The position numbers were made by a program, and so were the translations under genes. The notes below the pieces were generated by a model. The model was not told the DNA's origin. It made no database searches and saw only the letters and a program-made list of their open reading frames with translations. Positions 26,154 to 35,589 of a DNA stretch of 64,000 bases are shown here, piece by piece. This DNA is from CAZYFH01 sp965249175 (GTDB taxonomy: Bacteria; Acidobacteriota; Vicinamibacteria; Vicinamibacterales; UBA8438), in the NCBI GenBank assembly GCA_965249175.1, contig OZ252227.1, positions 3,348,001 through 3,412,000 of the forward strand, given 5' to 3'. Within the stretch, counting starts at the first letter, position 1; every line of letters begins with the position of its first letter.

Positions 26154-27187
26154 TCCGTCGCACCGACCACCCAGCGCAGCAGCGCCGCGGCGAATCCCAG
26201 TCCGTAGCCGGCGTGCATCAGGACGAACGCCACCGGCACCCTCACCGCGGTGCGGACCTCGACGCGCGGCGCGATGGCGATGCCGAGGCTGACGCCAATG
26301 TTCGCCACCATGTACGCGCCACCCGGCACGGCCAACACGAGCGCGGGAAACACGAGACCGAGCGACCAGGCCAGCAGGCTGGCGGCGATAGACCCCACCA
26401 GCAGCGCAGGCGCGAACACGCGGAGCGAGGCTGGTCGACCGTGCTTCCGGATCACGGCGACCTTCCAGTACCCGTATTGGAGATACTGCCTGAACAGCCC
26501 GCCGAATCGCTCACGGACCTGATATGTAAACCGCACGGCTGTCGACACCAGGATGCGCCCGCCGTGCCTGATGATTCTCAGACTGAGCTCGTCGTCCTGG
26601 TTCCGGACGAAACGCTCGTCGAAGACCCCGACCCGATCGAACGTCGAACGCCGATACGCCGGAAACGCCGCGCTGTCGACCTCGCCGTCGTAGTCGGCGA
26701 ACCGATGCCGGGCGTTGCCCACGCCGAACGGATGCGACATCGCTGTCGCAATCGCGCGACCGGTGGCTCCGACACCGCGATGCACGATGGGACCTCCCAC
26801 GCTCCACGCCTCCGGATGGGCGGCGAGCAACCCGACATTCTGCTCGATGAAATCCGTGGCGACCGCTCCGTGCGCGTCTACCCGGATGATGACGGAGCCG
26901 ACGGCCGCCTCGATTCCACGATTCAGCCCGGACGCGGCGAAGCGACCGGCGTTGTCGATCACGCGGATGCGGTTGTCGCGCGAGGCCGCGCGCTCGACGA
27001 CGCGCCGTGTGCCATCCTTGCTCCGCCCGTCGGCGACGAGAATCTCGATGCGCTCACGCGGGTACGTCTGCGCCCGCAGCGCGTCGAGGCACGCGCCGAT
27101 GAATCGCTCCTCGTTCCGACAGGGCACGATGACCGAGACCATCGGCCGATCGGCCCCACCGTCCGCGCCGGCTCGCGTCTTGGCCAT
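26114..27187 (-). CDS. family 2 glycosyltransferase (ExoA-like) with C-terminal membrane helices
   Basis: 357 residues from ATG 27187; the frame extends upstream without GT features. The GT-A core reads VSVIVPCRNEERFIGACL, ILVADGRSKDGTRRVV, a DAHGA segment in place of the usual DxD (IIRVDAHGAVATDF), and RNQDDELSLRI for the acceptor-side ED motif. Four hydrophobic segments follow, after residue 240. This matches succinoglycan ExoA-like glycosyltransferases that add a sugar at the inner membrane. It overlaps the methyltransferase by 40 nt and follows the PQQ dehydrogenase stop by 17 nt. Confidence 0.88.
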   Translation of the reverse strand: MAKTRAGADGGADRPMVSVIVPCRNEERFIGACLDALRAQTYPRERIEILVADGRSKDGTRRVVERAASRDNRIRVIDNAGRFAASGLNRGIEAAVGSVIIRVDAHGAVATDFIEQNVGLLAAHPEAWSVGGPIVHRGVGATGRAIATAMSHPFGVGNARHRFADYDGEVDSAAFPAYRRSTFDRVGVFDERFVRNQDDELSLRIIRHGGRILVSTAVRFTYQVRERFGGLFRQYLQYGYWKVAVIRKHGRPASLRVFAPALLVGSIAASLLAWSLGLVFPALVLAVPGGAYMVANIGVSLGIAIAPRVEVRTAVRVPVAFVLMHAGYGLGFAAALLRWVVGATDCDPVRLTQSSRS

Positions 27188-27204
27188 GGCGTGCGTCGAT
27201 AATC

Positions 27205-28974
27205 TCAGGGCAAGGCGAACACGAACAGGTTGTTCGCCGTCGTTGGACGGAGCTCCGGTGTCAGGCGCATGTTGTCCCTCGAGCTCATCGAGGAGCCGGT
27301 ACTGACCGCAACATACTGCCGGCCGTCGACGGCGTAGGTGATCGGAAAGCCGGTGACGGACGAGCCGATATTGATCTCCCACAGGACGGCGCCGGTCTCG
27401 TGGTCGAGCGCCCGGAACCGGCCGTTCCCGTCACCGCCGAACACAAGCCCGCCCCCGGTCGCAACGAGCGACGTCGTGCCGGCGCGCTGCTCGTACGTCC
27501 AGGCGATCTCGCCGGTCTCTGCCGAGATGGCTTGCACGGTGCCGACCTGGTCGGTGCCGGGCGCGATCTCGGGGCGCTGCGCGAGCGCGTAGAGCGTCAC
27601 GCGACCCTCCGTCGTCGCCAGCATACGCGCACACGCGTTGCGCAGCGGGTAGTACATCAGGTTGGTCAGCGGGCTATAGGCACCGGCTTCCCAGTCCTTG
27701 CCGCCGGTCACGAACGACGGACAGACCAGGACCTCTGCGCCCTCCCGCGTGAAGACGAGCTCCGGATTCTCGGTCACCGCCCCGGTGGCGCCGTCGATGT
27801 GGCTGATGACATTCTGCGTGACCGTCGGCGTCGCCCACAAGAACTCGCCGGTCGCCCGGTCGAGCGTGTAGACGACCCCGGTCTTGCCAGGAATACCGGT
27901 CATGACCTGGCGTGTCTCGCCCGCACGCAAACGCGGGTTGATCCAGGTGACCCGCGCGGGGTCGGGCGCGACGACAGTGTCGACCAGCAATCGCTCGAAC
28001 GGGTGATCGAGATCCCAGTGATCGTTGAGATGCTGGTAATACCAGACGATCTCGCCGGTATCAGCGTCGAGGGCGAGCGTCGAGTTGTGATAGAGGTGCT
28101 TGTTGTGGATGCCCCCGATCAGGAACTTCGGCGCCGGGGAGGTCACCGACGTACCGACATACACGAGATTCAGCGCCGGGTCATAGCTGGGGACCATCCA
28201 GGCGCCCACGTGCTTCCGCTCCTCGAAGGGCACGCCCCCCCACGACTCGTCCCCTGGCTCGCCCGGCCCGGGAATTAGGCGGCGACGCCATAGCTCGGCA
28301 CCGGTCGTCGCATCGTGGGCAGTGACGACGCACGCGTTCGGCCCGCCCCGTGGCGTGCAGCTCCGTCCCGAGATGACCTTGCCGTTGGCGATGATAGGAC
28401 CCGACGTCTGATTGGCGGGGTTCTTCTTGTAGTCGAGAATCTCCGTCTCCCACACCAGGCGACCCGTCGTCGCGTCCAGGGCGATGACGTGATCGTCGGT
28501 CGTGGTGTCGATGATGAGCCCGCCGTGGATGGCGAGATTGCGGTTCGTGTCGATGAGGCTCGCGATGAGGTACTCGCCCAGATCGTCCGGCCGGTCCCGG
28601 CGATACTCCCAGAGGAGGTCGCCGGTCACGGCATCGATCGCCTCAATGACGTCGCGCGGGTTGGGCATGTAGAGCACGCCGTTGTAGACCAGCGGTGTGC
28701 CCTGCTGCAGGCCCGGACCGAGGGCGCGCGTCCAGACCATCTGGATCGCGTCGACGTTGTCACGATCGATCTGGTCGAGCGGGCTGTATCCCCAACTGTC
28801 CAGCGTGCGCCGCCACATCAGCCAATCGTCCGGCGCCGGGTCCTGGAGCACCGCGTCGGTGACCGGCACGAAGTTGGACAACGGTTGGGCGTGGGCCGCC
28901 GGAGGTCCTGTGAGTGACGCGACCGCCACCGTCAGCACCACTACCCAACGCGTCACGAGTCGGGGTGCAGTCAT
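27205..28974 (-). CDS. PQQ-dependent dehydrogenase (third quinoprotein)
   Basis: 589 residues from ATG 28974, preceded by AGAGGAG; the signal peptide ends AHAQ. The opening DDWLMWRRTLDSWGYSPL and IDRDNVDAIQMVW are typical of methanol/ethanol-dehydrogenase-type propellers. Further blades read IDAVTGDLLWEY, LDATTGRLVWETE, HDATTGAELWRR and QHLNDHWDLDHPFERLLVD. No heme motif is present. It is separated from the other two PQQ enzymes by 20 kb and precedes the glycosyltransferase on the same strand, possibly in the same transcript. It acts in the periplasm on an unknown alcohol. Confidence 0.87.
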   Translation of the reverse strand: MTAPRLVTRWVVVLTVAVASLTGPPAAHAQPLSNFVPVTDAVLQDPAPDDWLMWRRTLDSWGYSPLDQIDRDNVDAIQMVWTRALGPGLQQGTPLVYNGVLYMPNPRDVIEAIDAVTGDLLWEYRRDRPDDLGEYLIASLIDTNRNLAIHGGLIIDTTTDDHVIALDATTGRLVWETEILDYKKNPANQTSGPIIANGKVISGRSCTPRGGPNACVVTAHDATTGAELWRRRLIPGPGEPGDESWGGVPFEERKHVGAWMVPSYDPALNLVYVGTSVTSPAPKFLIGGIHNKHLYHNSTLALDADTGEIVWYYQHLNDHWDLDHPFERLLVDTVVAPDPARVTWINPRLRAGETRQVMTGIPGKTGVVYTLDRATGEFLWATPTVTQNVISHIDGATGAVTENPELVFTREGAEVLVCPSFVTGGKDWEAGAYSPLTNLMYYPLRNACARMLATTEGRVTLYALAQRPEIAPGTDQVGTVQAISAETGEIAWTYEQRAGTTSLVATGGGLVFGGDGNGRFRALDHETGAVLWEINIGSSVTGFPITYAVDGRQYVAVSTGSSMSSRDNMRLTPELRPTTANNLFVFALP

Positions 28975-29010
28975 CTCTGCTCCTCTGGCCCTGGGTCCGT
29001 CCCGCCAAAG

Positions 29011-29081
29011 CTCATTCGTGTTGTACGTAGCGCAGGCCTTCAGGCCTGCGAGCAAGGCTGAAGCCTTGCGCTACGAATGAG
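29011..29081. repeat. nested inverted-repeat (REP-like) element after the RND operon
   Basis: Outer arms CTCATTCGT (29011-29019) and ACGAATGAG (29073-29081) enclose GTAGCGCA / TGCGCTAC (29027-29034, 29067-29074). Inside these are two hairpins: CGCAGGCC-TTCA-GGCCTGCG (29031-29050) and CAAGGCT-GA-AGCCTTG (29053-29068). It sits between the 5' end of the PQQ gene and the 3' end of the RND pump gene, both on the minus strand. It can fold in the 3' end of the efflux mRNA. Related hairpins occur at 7092 and 62929. Confidence 0.7.
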
Positions 29082-29125
29082 TGGCACAGGCGAACTCTGA
29101 GGTTAGCTTAACGACGCGCGGTGGG

Positions 29126-32100
29126 TCATTCAACGCGCGCGGAAGACCCGTCGGCGGCGGTCGCCCAATAGACCGCCGGCACGACGAACATGTTGAGCGC
29201 GGTCGACGAGATCAAGCCGCACACGATGACAAGGGCGAGCGGCGCCTGAATCTCGCTCCCGGGTTCGCCGGCCCCGAGGGCGACCGGGACGAGCGCCAGC
29301 CCGGTCGACATCGCGGTCATCAGTATCGGGACCAGTCGATTGACCGACCCCTGGATCACGGCGTCGCGAAGGTCGCGGACCCCCTCGTCGTCACGCAGGC
29401 GTCGGATGTGCGAGACCAGCATGAGGCCGTTGCGCGTCGCGATACCGAACAGCGAGATAAATCCGATCAGCGCCGCGATTGACAGCACGCCGCCCCCGAG
29501 GAAGACGCCGACGACGCCGCCGATGAGCGCCAGCGGGAGATTGATCATGACGATCGCCGCGTCGCGCGCCGATCTGAGCGCGCTGACCAGAATGAGGAAG
29601 ATGCCGGCGACGGCGGCGACCCCGAGACCGATCAGCAGACGCGACGCCGCGGCTTCGGCCTCGAACTGGCCGCCGTATTCGACGCGGTAGCCATCGGGCA
29701 GGGTGACGCCCGCAGCGACGCGCTCGCGGATGTCGCGCACGACGCCACCCAGGTCCCGCCCGGCGACGTTGGACGTGACGACGATGCGGCGTTGCACGTT
29801 TTCGCGACCGATGAAGTTGGGACCGCGATCTTCCACGATGTCGGCGAGGCTCCCGAGCGGCACACGGGCACCGGAAGGCATATCGATCCGCGTCTGCCAC
29901 ATCGCATCAAGACTGGTGAGATCCCTCGGCGTGTAGCGCATGATGAGCGGAAACATCATCTGGCCCTCGATGATCTGCCCGACCTCGCGGCCGAGCAGCG
30001 CGGTCTCCAGGGCCACCGCGGCCTGACCGGCCGGCAATCCATGCCGCGCAAGCGCGGCGCGGTCGAAGTCGACACGCACGGTCGGGATGTCGGCTTGTGG
30101 TTCCAGCGCCAGGTCGACGAGTCCCGGGATGCCTTGCATGGCCCCGACCGCCTGGCCGCCGAGCGCACGTAGCATGCCGAGGTCGTCACCGAAGATCTTC
30201 ACGGCCACGTTTGCGCGAGACCCGGAGAGCATGTGGTCGATGCGGTGGGAGATTGGCTGGCCCACGGTGATATTCGTCCCCGGCACGAGCGACAACCGGT
30301 CACGGATCTCCTCCACGACGACCGTGCGTGGTCGACCCTCGGGTTCCAGTCGGACATCGATCTCCGCCGATTCGACACCCTGGACGTGCTCGTCGAGCTC
30401 GGCACGCCCCGTGCGGCGCGCGGTCGCCACCACCTCCGGGACGTCGAGCAAGAGACGCTCGATAGCCGTGCCGAGCGCATTCGACTCCGCCAGGCTCGTG
30501 CCGGGCAGGGTCACCGCGCTGATCACGAGCGCGCCCTCGTTGAACACCGGCAGGAACGCCCGGCCCATACGCGGTGTCGTGGCCACCGCGACGGCGAGCA
30601 GCAGCGCGGCCAGCACCATCACGATCCGCGGGTGACGCAGCACGGGCGGCAGCGCGCGCGCGTAGCCACGCTTCAGGACGGTCGTCAGCACCGGCTCCCG
30701 CCCGTCGCGCACGCTCCGCGTGTGGGGCAGCACATAGGCGCACAGCGCCGGCGTCACGGTGAGCGCGACGACCAGCGACGCGGCGAGCGAGACGAGATAC
30801 GCGTAGCCGAGCGGCTGCAGCAGCCTCCCCTCGACGCCAGCGAGAAAGAACAACGGCAGAAACGCCAGCATCACGATCAACGTCGCGAAGACGATGGTGC
30901 CGCGGATCTCGCGACTCGCCCGAAAGACCACGTCCAGCACCGGCCGCCGCGCCGTCGCCGACAGCGCGGCGTTTTCCCGCAGCCGTCGCGAGACGTTCTC
31001 GACGTCGATGATCGCATCGTCGACGAGCGCGCCGATCGCGATGGCCATGCCGCCGAGCGTCATGCTGTTGATCGACAATCCCGCAAGCTGGAGACCGACG
31101 ACCGCAGCCAGCAGCGATAGCGGAATCGCCACGAGCGTGATCGCGCTGGCCCGAGCGTTGGCGAGGAACAGGAGGGTCACCAGCACTACCAGGAGGGTGC
31201 CGTCCCGCAGCGCGTCGGTGAGGTTGTCGAGTGCGAGCTCGATGAAGTCCGCCTGACGAAACAGCCGCGAGTCGAGCCGCATTCCTGCTGGGAGGTCGGC
31301 CTGGATCTCGTCGAGCACCGCCTCGAGCTGGCGTGTCAACAGCAGTGTGTTGACGTCGGGCTGGCGTTGGATGCCGAGGATGACAGCCGGCTCGCCGTTG
31401 TGCGCCGCATCACCCCGTTTGAGCGCCTCCCCCACCCGCAGCTCGGCAACATCCCGTACGTAGATCGGCTGGGTCTCGTGGGTACCGATGACCGTCGCAC
31501 CGATCCCGTCCAGATCGCGCAGCCGTCCGACACCCTGAATGAGGTATTCCAGCCCCCCGGCCAGCCGGAAGCCGGCGGACGTATTCCGGTTCGCGCGCCG
31601 CAGCGCCTCCTCCACCGCGCTCAGGGCCACACCGTAGTCGGCCAGCCGCTCGGGGTCGACCAGCACCTCGAACTGTCGCCGCTCGCCGCCGATGACCGTG
31701 ATCTGAGACACCCCCGGCGTGGCCAGCAGTCGTCGCCGGACCAGGACCTCGGCGGTCGTCCGCAGCTCGAGCGGTGTGTGATCGTCGGACTCGAGCGCCA
31801 CAAACATGATCTCGCCCATGATCGACGAGAGCGGCGCCAGGACCGGCGGCTCGACCTCGTCCGGTAGCGACCCAACGACGGCGGACAGCTTCTCCGTCAC
31901 GGTCTGACGGGCGCGATGGATGTCCTCCCCCCAGTCGAAGTCCACCCAGACAACCGCGACACCGACGGCCGTGGCCGAGCGGACCCGCCGAACGCGAGAC
32001 GCGCTGTTGAGGGCTGCTTCGATCGGAAAGGTGACGAGCGCCTCCATGTCGGTCGGCGCCATCCCGTGCCCCTCGACCAGCACCGTCACGGTCGGTGCCG

Positions 32101-32227
32101 TGAGGTCGGGCAGCACATCCACCGGCACCTGGGTCGCCACATACCCGCCCCATACGAGGAAGACGGCGGCAACGGCCAGCACGACCAGCCGGTTGCGAAT
32201 CGACCATTGAATCAGCCCATCAAGCAT
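29126..32227 (-). CDS. heavy-metal efflux RND pump (CzcA/CusA family)
   Basis: 1033 residues from ATG 32227; the frame upstream encodes no pump sequence. It shows two large periplasmic loops and twelve membrane helices. The start reads LIQWSIRNRLVVLAVAAVF, then VDVLPDLTAPTVTVL and EALVTFPIEAALN, all typical of HME-RND pumps. Helix 4 contains GALVDDAIIDVENVSRRL; the acidic residues in this segment carry protons. NGEPAVILGIQRQPDVNT marks the pore domain and SLFGIATRNGLMLVSHI helix 10-11. It exports divalent or monovalent metal ions from the periplasm or cytosol; the exact metal is not readable. It lies 7 nt downstream of the adaptor gene. Confidence 0.9.
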   Translation of the reverse strand: MLDGLIQWSIRNRLVVLAVAAVFLVWGGYVATQVPVDVLPDLTAPTVTVLVEGHGMAPTDMEALVTFPIEAALNSASRVRRVRSATAVGVAVVWVDFDWGEDIHRARQTVTEKLSAVVGSLPDEVEPPVLAPLSSIMGEIMFVALESDDHTPLELRTTAEVLVRRRLLATPGVSQITVIGGERRQFEVLVDPERLADYGVALSAVEEALRRANRNTSAGFRLAGGLEYLIQGVGRLRDLDGIGATVIGTHETQPIYVRDVAELRVGEALKRGDAAHNGEPAVILGIQRQPDVNTLLLTRQLEAVLDEIQADLPAGMRLDSRLFRQADFIELALDNLTDALRDGTLLVVLVTLLFLANARASAITLVAIPLSLLAAVVGLQLAGLSINSMTLGGMAIAIGALVDDAIIDVENVSRRLRENAALSATARRPVLDVVFRASREIRGTIVFATLIVMLAFLPLFFLAGVEGRLLQPLGYAYLVSLAASLVVALTVTPALCAYVLPHTRSVRDGREPVLTTVLKRGYARALPPVLRHPRIVMVLAALLLAVAVATTPRMGRAFLPVFNEGALVISAVTLPGTSLAESNALGTAIERLLLDVPEVVATARRTGRAELDEHVQGVESAEIDVRLEPEGRPRTVVVEEIRDRLSLVPGTNITVGQPISHRIDHMLSGSRANVAVKIFGDDLGMLRALGGQAVGAMQGIPGLVDLALEPQADIPTVRVDFDRAALARHGLPAGQAAVALETALLGREVGQIIEGQMMFPLIMRYTPRDLTSLDAMWQTRIDMPSGARVPLGSLADIVEDRGPNFIGRENVQRRIVVTSNVAGRDLGGVVRDIRERVAAGVTLPDGYRVEYGGQFEAEAAASRLLIGLGVAAVAGIFLILVSALRSARDAAIVMINLPLALIGGVVGVFLGGGVLSIAALIGFISLFGIATRNGLMLVSHIRRLRDDEGVRDLRDAVIQGSVNRLVPILMTAMSTGLALVPVALGAGEPGSEIQAPLALVIVCGLISSTALNMFVVPAVYWATAADGSSARVE

Positions 32228-32234
32228 GGAGCAC

Positions 32235-33806
32235 CTAGTGCGTATGACCGTGCGCCGGGACCCGCGGCGAGAGGGCGGCCAGTCGGATAAATGGCGCGCC
32301 ACGTACGACGACACGCTCACCTTGAGCAACGTCGCCGGTGATCTGCACGGTGCCGGCCTCGCGGTTCCCGAGCACGACCGCGCGCCGCTCGAAGCCCTCT
32401 CCCCCCACCTGGACGAACACGACCGGCTGCCCCCCGTCGTCGACGATCGCGCTATCCGGCACCGTGACCGCATCGGTGGTCGCCGACACAAAGACGCGCA
32501 GCGTCACCGCCTGTCCGATGGCGAGCCGCGGGTCCGGGTCGGAGAGCGCGTAGATGATCGGTACGGTCCGCGCGCCGGGGTCCAGCACGCGTCCGATAGC
32601 GACCAGCCCGTCGAGGGCGATCGACCCGTCGCGCCCAGGCACTTCCAGCTCGGCGCCGACCAGCTCATCAACACGTGACAACGCCGCCTCCGGCAAGGCG
32701 CCGACGATGTGCACCCGATCGATCGCGACGATCCGAAAAAGCCGCGCCCCTTCGTCGACGCTCGCCCCGGGCGTCGCGTCCGACGCCGCGACCACCCCGC
32801 TCATCGGCGCGCGTAGGATGAACCGGATGTCCGCCCCCCCCTCGACGTCACCCAACCTCGTGGCGTCGAGCTGCGACAGGTGCGCCTCCGCGGCCTGGAC
32901 GCGCGCCTCGGCCGTCTGCGCGGCCAGACGCACTTCGAGCTGACGGCGAGCCGGCAGCGCGCCGACCTCGACGAGCCGATTGACGCGGGCGCGCTCGGCC
33001 CGCGCGAGCTCCAGGGCGTCGCGCGCCTCCGCGACGTCCAACTCCAGCGCCGGTCGGTCCTCGCCGTGTCCGCTGTTGGGCACGACCTCGGCCAGCGTAT
33101 CGCCAACCGACACCGTCGATCCGACCGCGCGGGCCGGCAGGTCGCCGGCGAGCCGGCCGGCCACCGGTGTCGTCACGTCGACCTGACCGCCGGTGCGCGG
33201 CTCGACCTCGGCGGCGAGCTCGAGGCTCTCGCCCATCTCGCGTCGCTCGGCGGGCGCCGTGGCAAAGTCCAGCGCCCACTGTTGCTCCTTGAGGAAAGGA
33301 ATGGCAGCGTCCTCTGGCTCCTCCACCGACGTGAGTGCCGCCCCGGCGGCAGCATCCAGCACCGTCACATCGCCCAGATCGTGCCGGTCTGTCAGACCGG
33401 GTGCATCCAGGAGCAGCTCGAGCCGCACCCGGCCGGCGCGGGCCGGCATGACGTCCACTCCGAAGATTCCGGGACGGCCCGGCGCGTCCACCGCGAACTC
33501 CTCGACGTCGTTCGGAGAGCGGCTCAGGCGCACGACCGCCTGCCCAGCGCGGACCGGCTCGAACGACGCGAGATCGGTGAAATGAATCGCGAATCGGCTC
33601 GTGCGACCTTCGACGAGCGGCGGGTACTCCACGAACAGCTCGCTACGTGTCGTCCAGCGCGTCTCGACGACCGGCGCCGGCCCCCCCGTCTCCTCTATCG
33701 CCGCCGTCGCCTCGGGCTCGGACACGCCGCAGGCGGCAGCGGTCGAGACCAGCAAGGCGAGGCCGACGATCCACGCGCCTGCCCTCGTGCCACTCATGTG
33801 CCTCAT
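32235..33806 (-). CDS. RND efflux periplasmic adaptor (CzcB/CusB-like lipoprotein)
   Basis: 523 residues. ATG 33806 overlaps the stop of the channel gene as ATGA. The signal peptide has a lipobox-like VSTAAACG. An N-terminal extra domain of about 150 residues (YPPLVEGRTSRFAIHFTDL) resembles the metal-sensing-type N-terminal extension of some HME adaptors. It is followed by a barrel-sandwich hybrid (TPVAGRLAGDLPARAVGSTV), a long alpha-helical hairpin (ARDALELARAERARVNRL) and the beta-barrel (LRAPMSGVVAASDATPGASV). It links the pump to the outer-membrane channel. Family call is firm; the role of the extension is inferred. Confidence 0.88.
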   Translation of the reverse strand: MRHMSGTRAGAWIVGLALLVSTAAACGVSEPEATAAIEETGGPAPVVETRWTTRSELFVEYPPLVEGRTSRFAIHFTDLASFEPVRAGQAVVRLSRSPNDVEEFAVDAPGRPGIFGVDVMPARAGRVRLELLLDAPGLTDRHDLGDVTVLDAAAGAALTSVEEPEDAAIPFLKEQQWALDFATAPAERREMGESLELAAEVEPRTGGQVDVTTPVAGRLAGDLPARAVGSTVSVGDTLAEVVPNSGHGEDRPALELDVAEARDALELARAERARVNRLVEVGALPARRQLEVRLAAQTAEARVQAAEAHLSQLDATRLGDVEGGADIRFILRAPMSGVVAASDATPGASVDEGARLFRIVAIDRVHIVGALPEAALSRVDELVGAELEVPGRDGSIALDGLVAIGRVLDPGARTVPIIYALSDPDPRLAIGQAVTLRVFVSATTDAVTVPDSAIVDDGGQPVVFVQVGGEGFERRAVVLGNREAGTVQITGDVAQGERVVVRGAPFIRLAALSPRVPAHGHTH

Positions 33807-35032
33807 GGCGCGACCTCCCGCCCGACGGCACGGTCCAGCTCGATCGCGGCCCGGCGGGCGGCGGCCGACAGCTCCAGGAGACGGAGCCGTGCACCGAGCG
33901 TCGCCCGATGCGCGTCGAGCAGCTCGAGAATGCCGAACTCGCCTTCTTCGTACGCCGCGGTGGCAATGGCCGCGAGCTCGTCGGCGCGATCGACGGAGCC
34001 CGCGCGATACCGGTCGACCAGATCGTGATATCGGGAGGCGGCGGCATGCGCGACACGGACGTCACTGTCGATACGCGCCCCGAGCGCCTCCTGCTCGGCA
34101 TGTGCACGCGCGCGCGCGGCTTCCGCTCTCGCCACCTGTGCATCACCGCGGTTGAAGAGCGGGAGCGCGACCGTGGCGGTCACGGCATAGCCCGTGTCCC
34201 TCGCGGCCGCTGGCCCAGCGCGCTTCAACCCAGCGGACACCGACGCCCCCGGATACCGCAGACGTTCGGCCGCACGCCGCTCCGTCTCCCAGCGCACGGC
34301 GGTCATCGTCAGCGCACGATAGTCCGGCCTCCGCGCGCGTGCCTCGGTGAGCATCGAGTTGACGTCGGCGACGGCGCCGCCATCCATCAAGCGACCGGCG
34401 GCGCGCAGTCCAGCCGGATCCGCTCCCGGACCGAAGAATGACGCGAGCCGGGCCTGCGCGCCGACGCGACCGATCGCAGCCGCCTCGAGATCGGTCTCGA
34501 TGTCGGTGACCTCCCGCTCGGCGCGCAGCCGATCGAACCGGGATCCCTCACCCTCTGTCTCGCGCGCACGCAACACGTCGACAACCACGCCCAGATCGGT
34601 CAGGCCGTCTTCCAGCGCTACGACGCGTGCTTGCGCCAACAGCAGGTCGGCGAACACCGCGCGCGCGCGCGCGTCGATGGCGAGACGTTCGGCGTCCGCG
34701 CCGGCCTGGGTGGCGGTCACGGCGTGGTCGGCCGCCTCACCCAACAGACCCGGCCGTCCTCGCACCGGCAGCTCCTGCGTCACGAGAAGGAACGTGTCGG
34801 CGGCAAGGCCGGCGTCCTCCCGTGTGTAGCTCACCGTCGGGTTCGAGAGCTGCCGGCGCTCCCGCGCCTCCGCCTCGGCCTGTCGCACCGCGAAGCGCAG
34901 CGCGCGCACTTGTGGATGCTCCATCCGTACCCGCGCGAGGACCTCTGCTTCAGTCATCGTCTGCGCGGCGGCCTGATTCGCGAGCAGCGCGCAGACGCCG
35001 AACGACCAGACGAGCGGTCGCCATCGACACAT
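33803..35032 (-). CDS. TolC-family outer membrane channel (CzcC/CusC-like)
   Basis: 409 residues from ATG 35032, preceded by GGGAG. A GTG 15 nt upstream is in frame but lies on top of that ribosome site. The signal peptide ends QAAAQ. Two OEP repeats are visible: ARVRMEHPQVRALRFAVRQAE with YTREDAGL, and then ARARRPDYRALTMTAVRWE with FNRGDAQVARAEAARARA. The long coiled helices form the periplasmic tunnel. Third component of the metal efflux complex; the ATGA overlap with the adaptor supports fixed stoichiometry. Confidence 0.88.
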   Translation of the reverse strand: MCRWRPLVWSFGVCALLANQAAAQTMTEAEVLARVRMEHPQVRALRFAVRQAEAEARERRQLSNPTVSYTREDAGLAADTFLLVTQELPVRGRPGLLGEAADHAVTATQAGADAERLAIDARARAVFADLLLAQARVVALEDGLTDLGVVVDVLRARETEGEGSRFDRLRAEREVTDIETDLEAAAIGRVGAQARLASFFGPGADPAGLRAAGRLMDGGAVADVNSMLTEARARRPDYRALTMTAVRWETERRAAERLRYPGASVSAGLKRAGPAAARDTGYAVTATVALPLFNRGDAQVARAEAARARAHAEQEALGARIDSDVRVAHAAASRYHDLVDRYRAGSVDRADELAAIATAAYEEGEFGILELLDAHRATLGARLRLLELSAAARRAAIELDRAVGREVAP

Positions 35033-35121
35033 GTCGTTATCTCCCACGGGCCGTCGAACGAACGGCGGCCGTACTGCGGGGTTACGAGCGAACGGGTTCA
35101 GGACGACGCGGGGACGGGCCG

Positions 35122-35589
35122 CTAATGAGGCGGGGCGCGAGCACCGAGCGCGCGGCGTGGGGGTGGGTTGGAACGAGCGGTTGCCGCGACCGGGATGGGT
35201 CGCTCAGTCGGTTGAGGTGCGGCGTCGGCCTGCCAGACCACGACCAGTGCAGGCGTCGCGCCGGCCCGTGTGCTTGGACGCTTCTCGGCAACGGTCGGGA
35301 ACGGGATCGCGGCGTGGTCGTGTGGCATGGCGCCGACATGGCGGGCTGCCTCGCCGGTCACGGCCGCGTGCCGTACGGGCAGATGCCAATGAGCGCCCTG
35401 CCGTTGATGATGCTGATGATGATGTGCCTCGTGGCCGTGGACCGACGCACCATCTTCACCCGGCGCGCCGTGGTCAGCGCTCTCGTGGTCGGCGCCCGGC
35501 GCATGTACGTGTGCGAACGGCGCCGAGCCCCCCGTCGACACGAACACGACGACGAGCAGGGCGTGAGCAACGCCACGGAGCGGGCTCAT
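35122..35589 (-). CDS. exported histidine-rich protein in the metal efflux operon
   Basis: 155 residues, 19 of them histidine, 18 of these in the first 95 residues. Dense clusters include GHEAHHHQHHQ and HWHLPVRH. The N-terminus is a signal sequence ending near GGSAPFAH. The C-terminal third is Pro/Ala/Arg-rich without His. No named family is recognised. The position between the channel gene (90 nt) and an unknown exported protein (ATGA overlap) suggests a periplasmic metal buffer or chaperone for the pump, comparable in idea to CzcE/CzcI or His-rich metal proteins. Zn, Ni, Co or Cu could bind. Confidence 0.65.
   Translation of the reverse strand: MSPLRGVAHALLVVVFVSTGGSAPFAHVHAPGADHESADHGAPGEDGASVHGHEAHHHQHHQRQGAHWHLPVRHAAVTGEAARHVGAMPHDHAAIPFPTVAEKRPSTRAGATPALVVVWQADAAPQPTERPIPVAATARSNPPPRRALGARAPPH

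Noticed and set aside
26114..27382. 422-aa form of the GT2 glycosyltransferase
   Set aside because: The upstream 65 codons overlap the PQQ gene and lack glycosyltransferase features; ATG 27187 is used.
29126..32491. Extended 1121-aa RND pump
   Set aside because: The first 88 codons read antisense-like Arg/Ser-rich sequence through the adaptor gene; the pump starts at ATG 32227.
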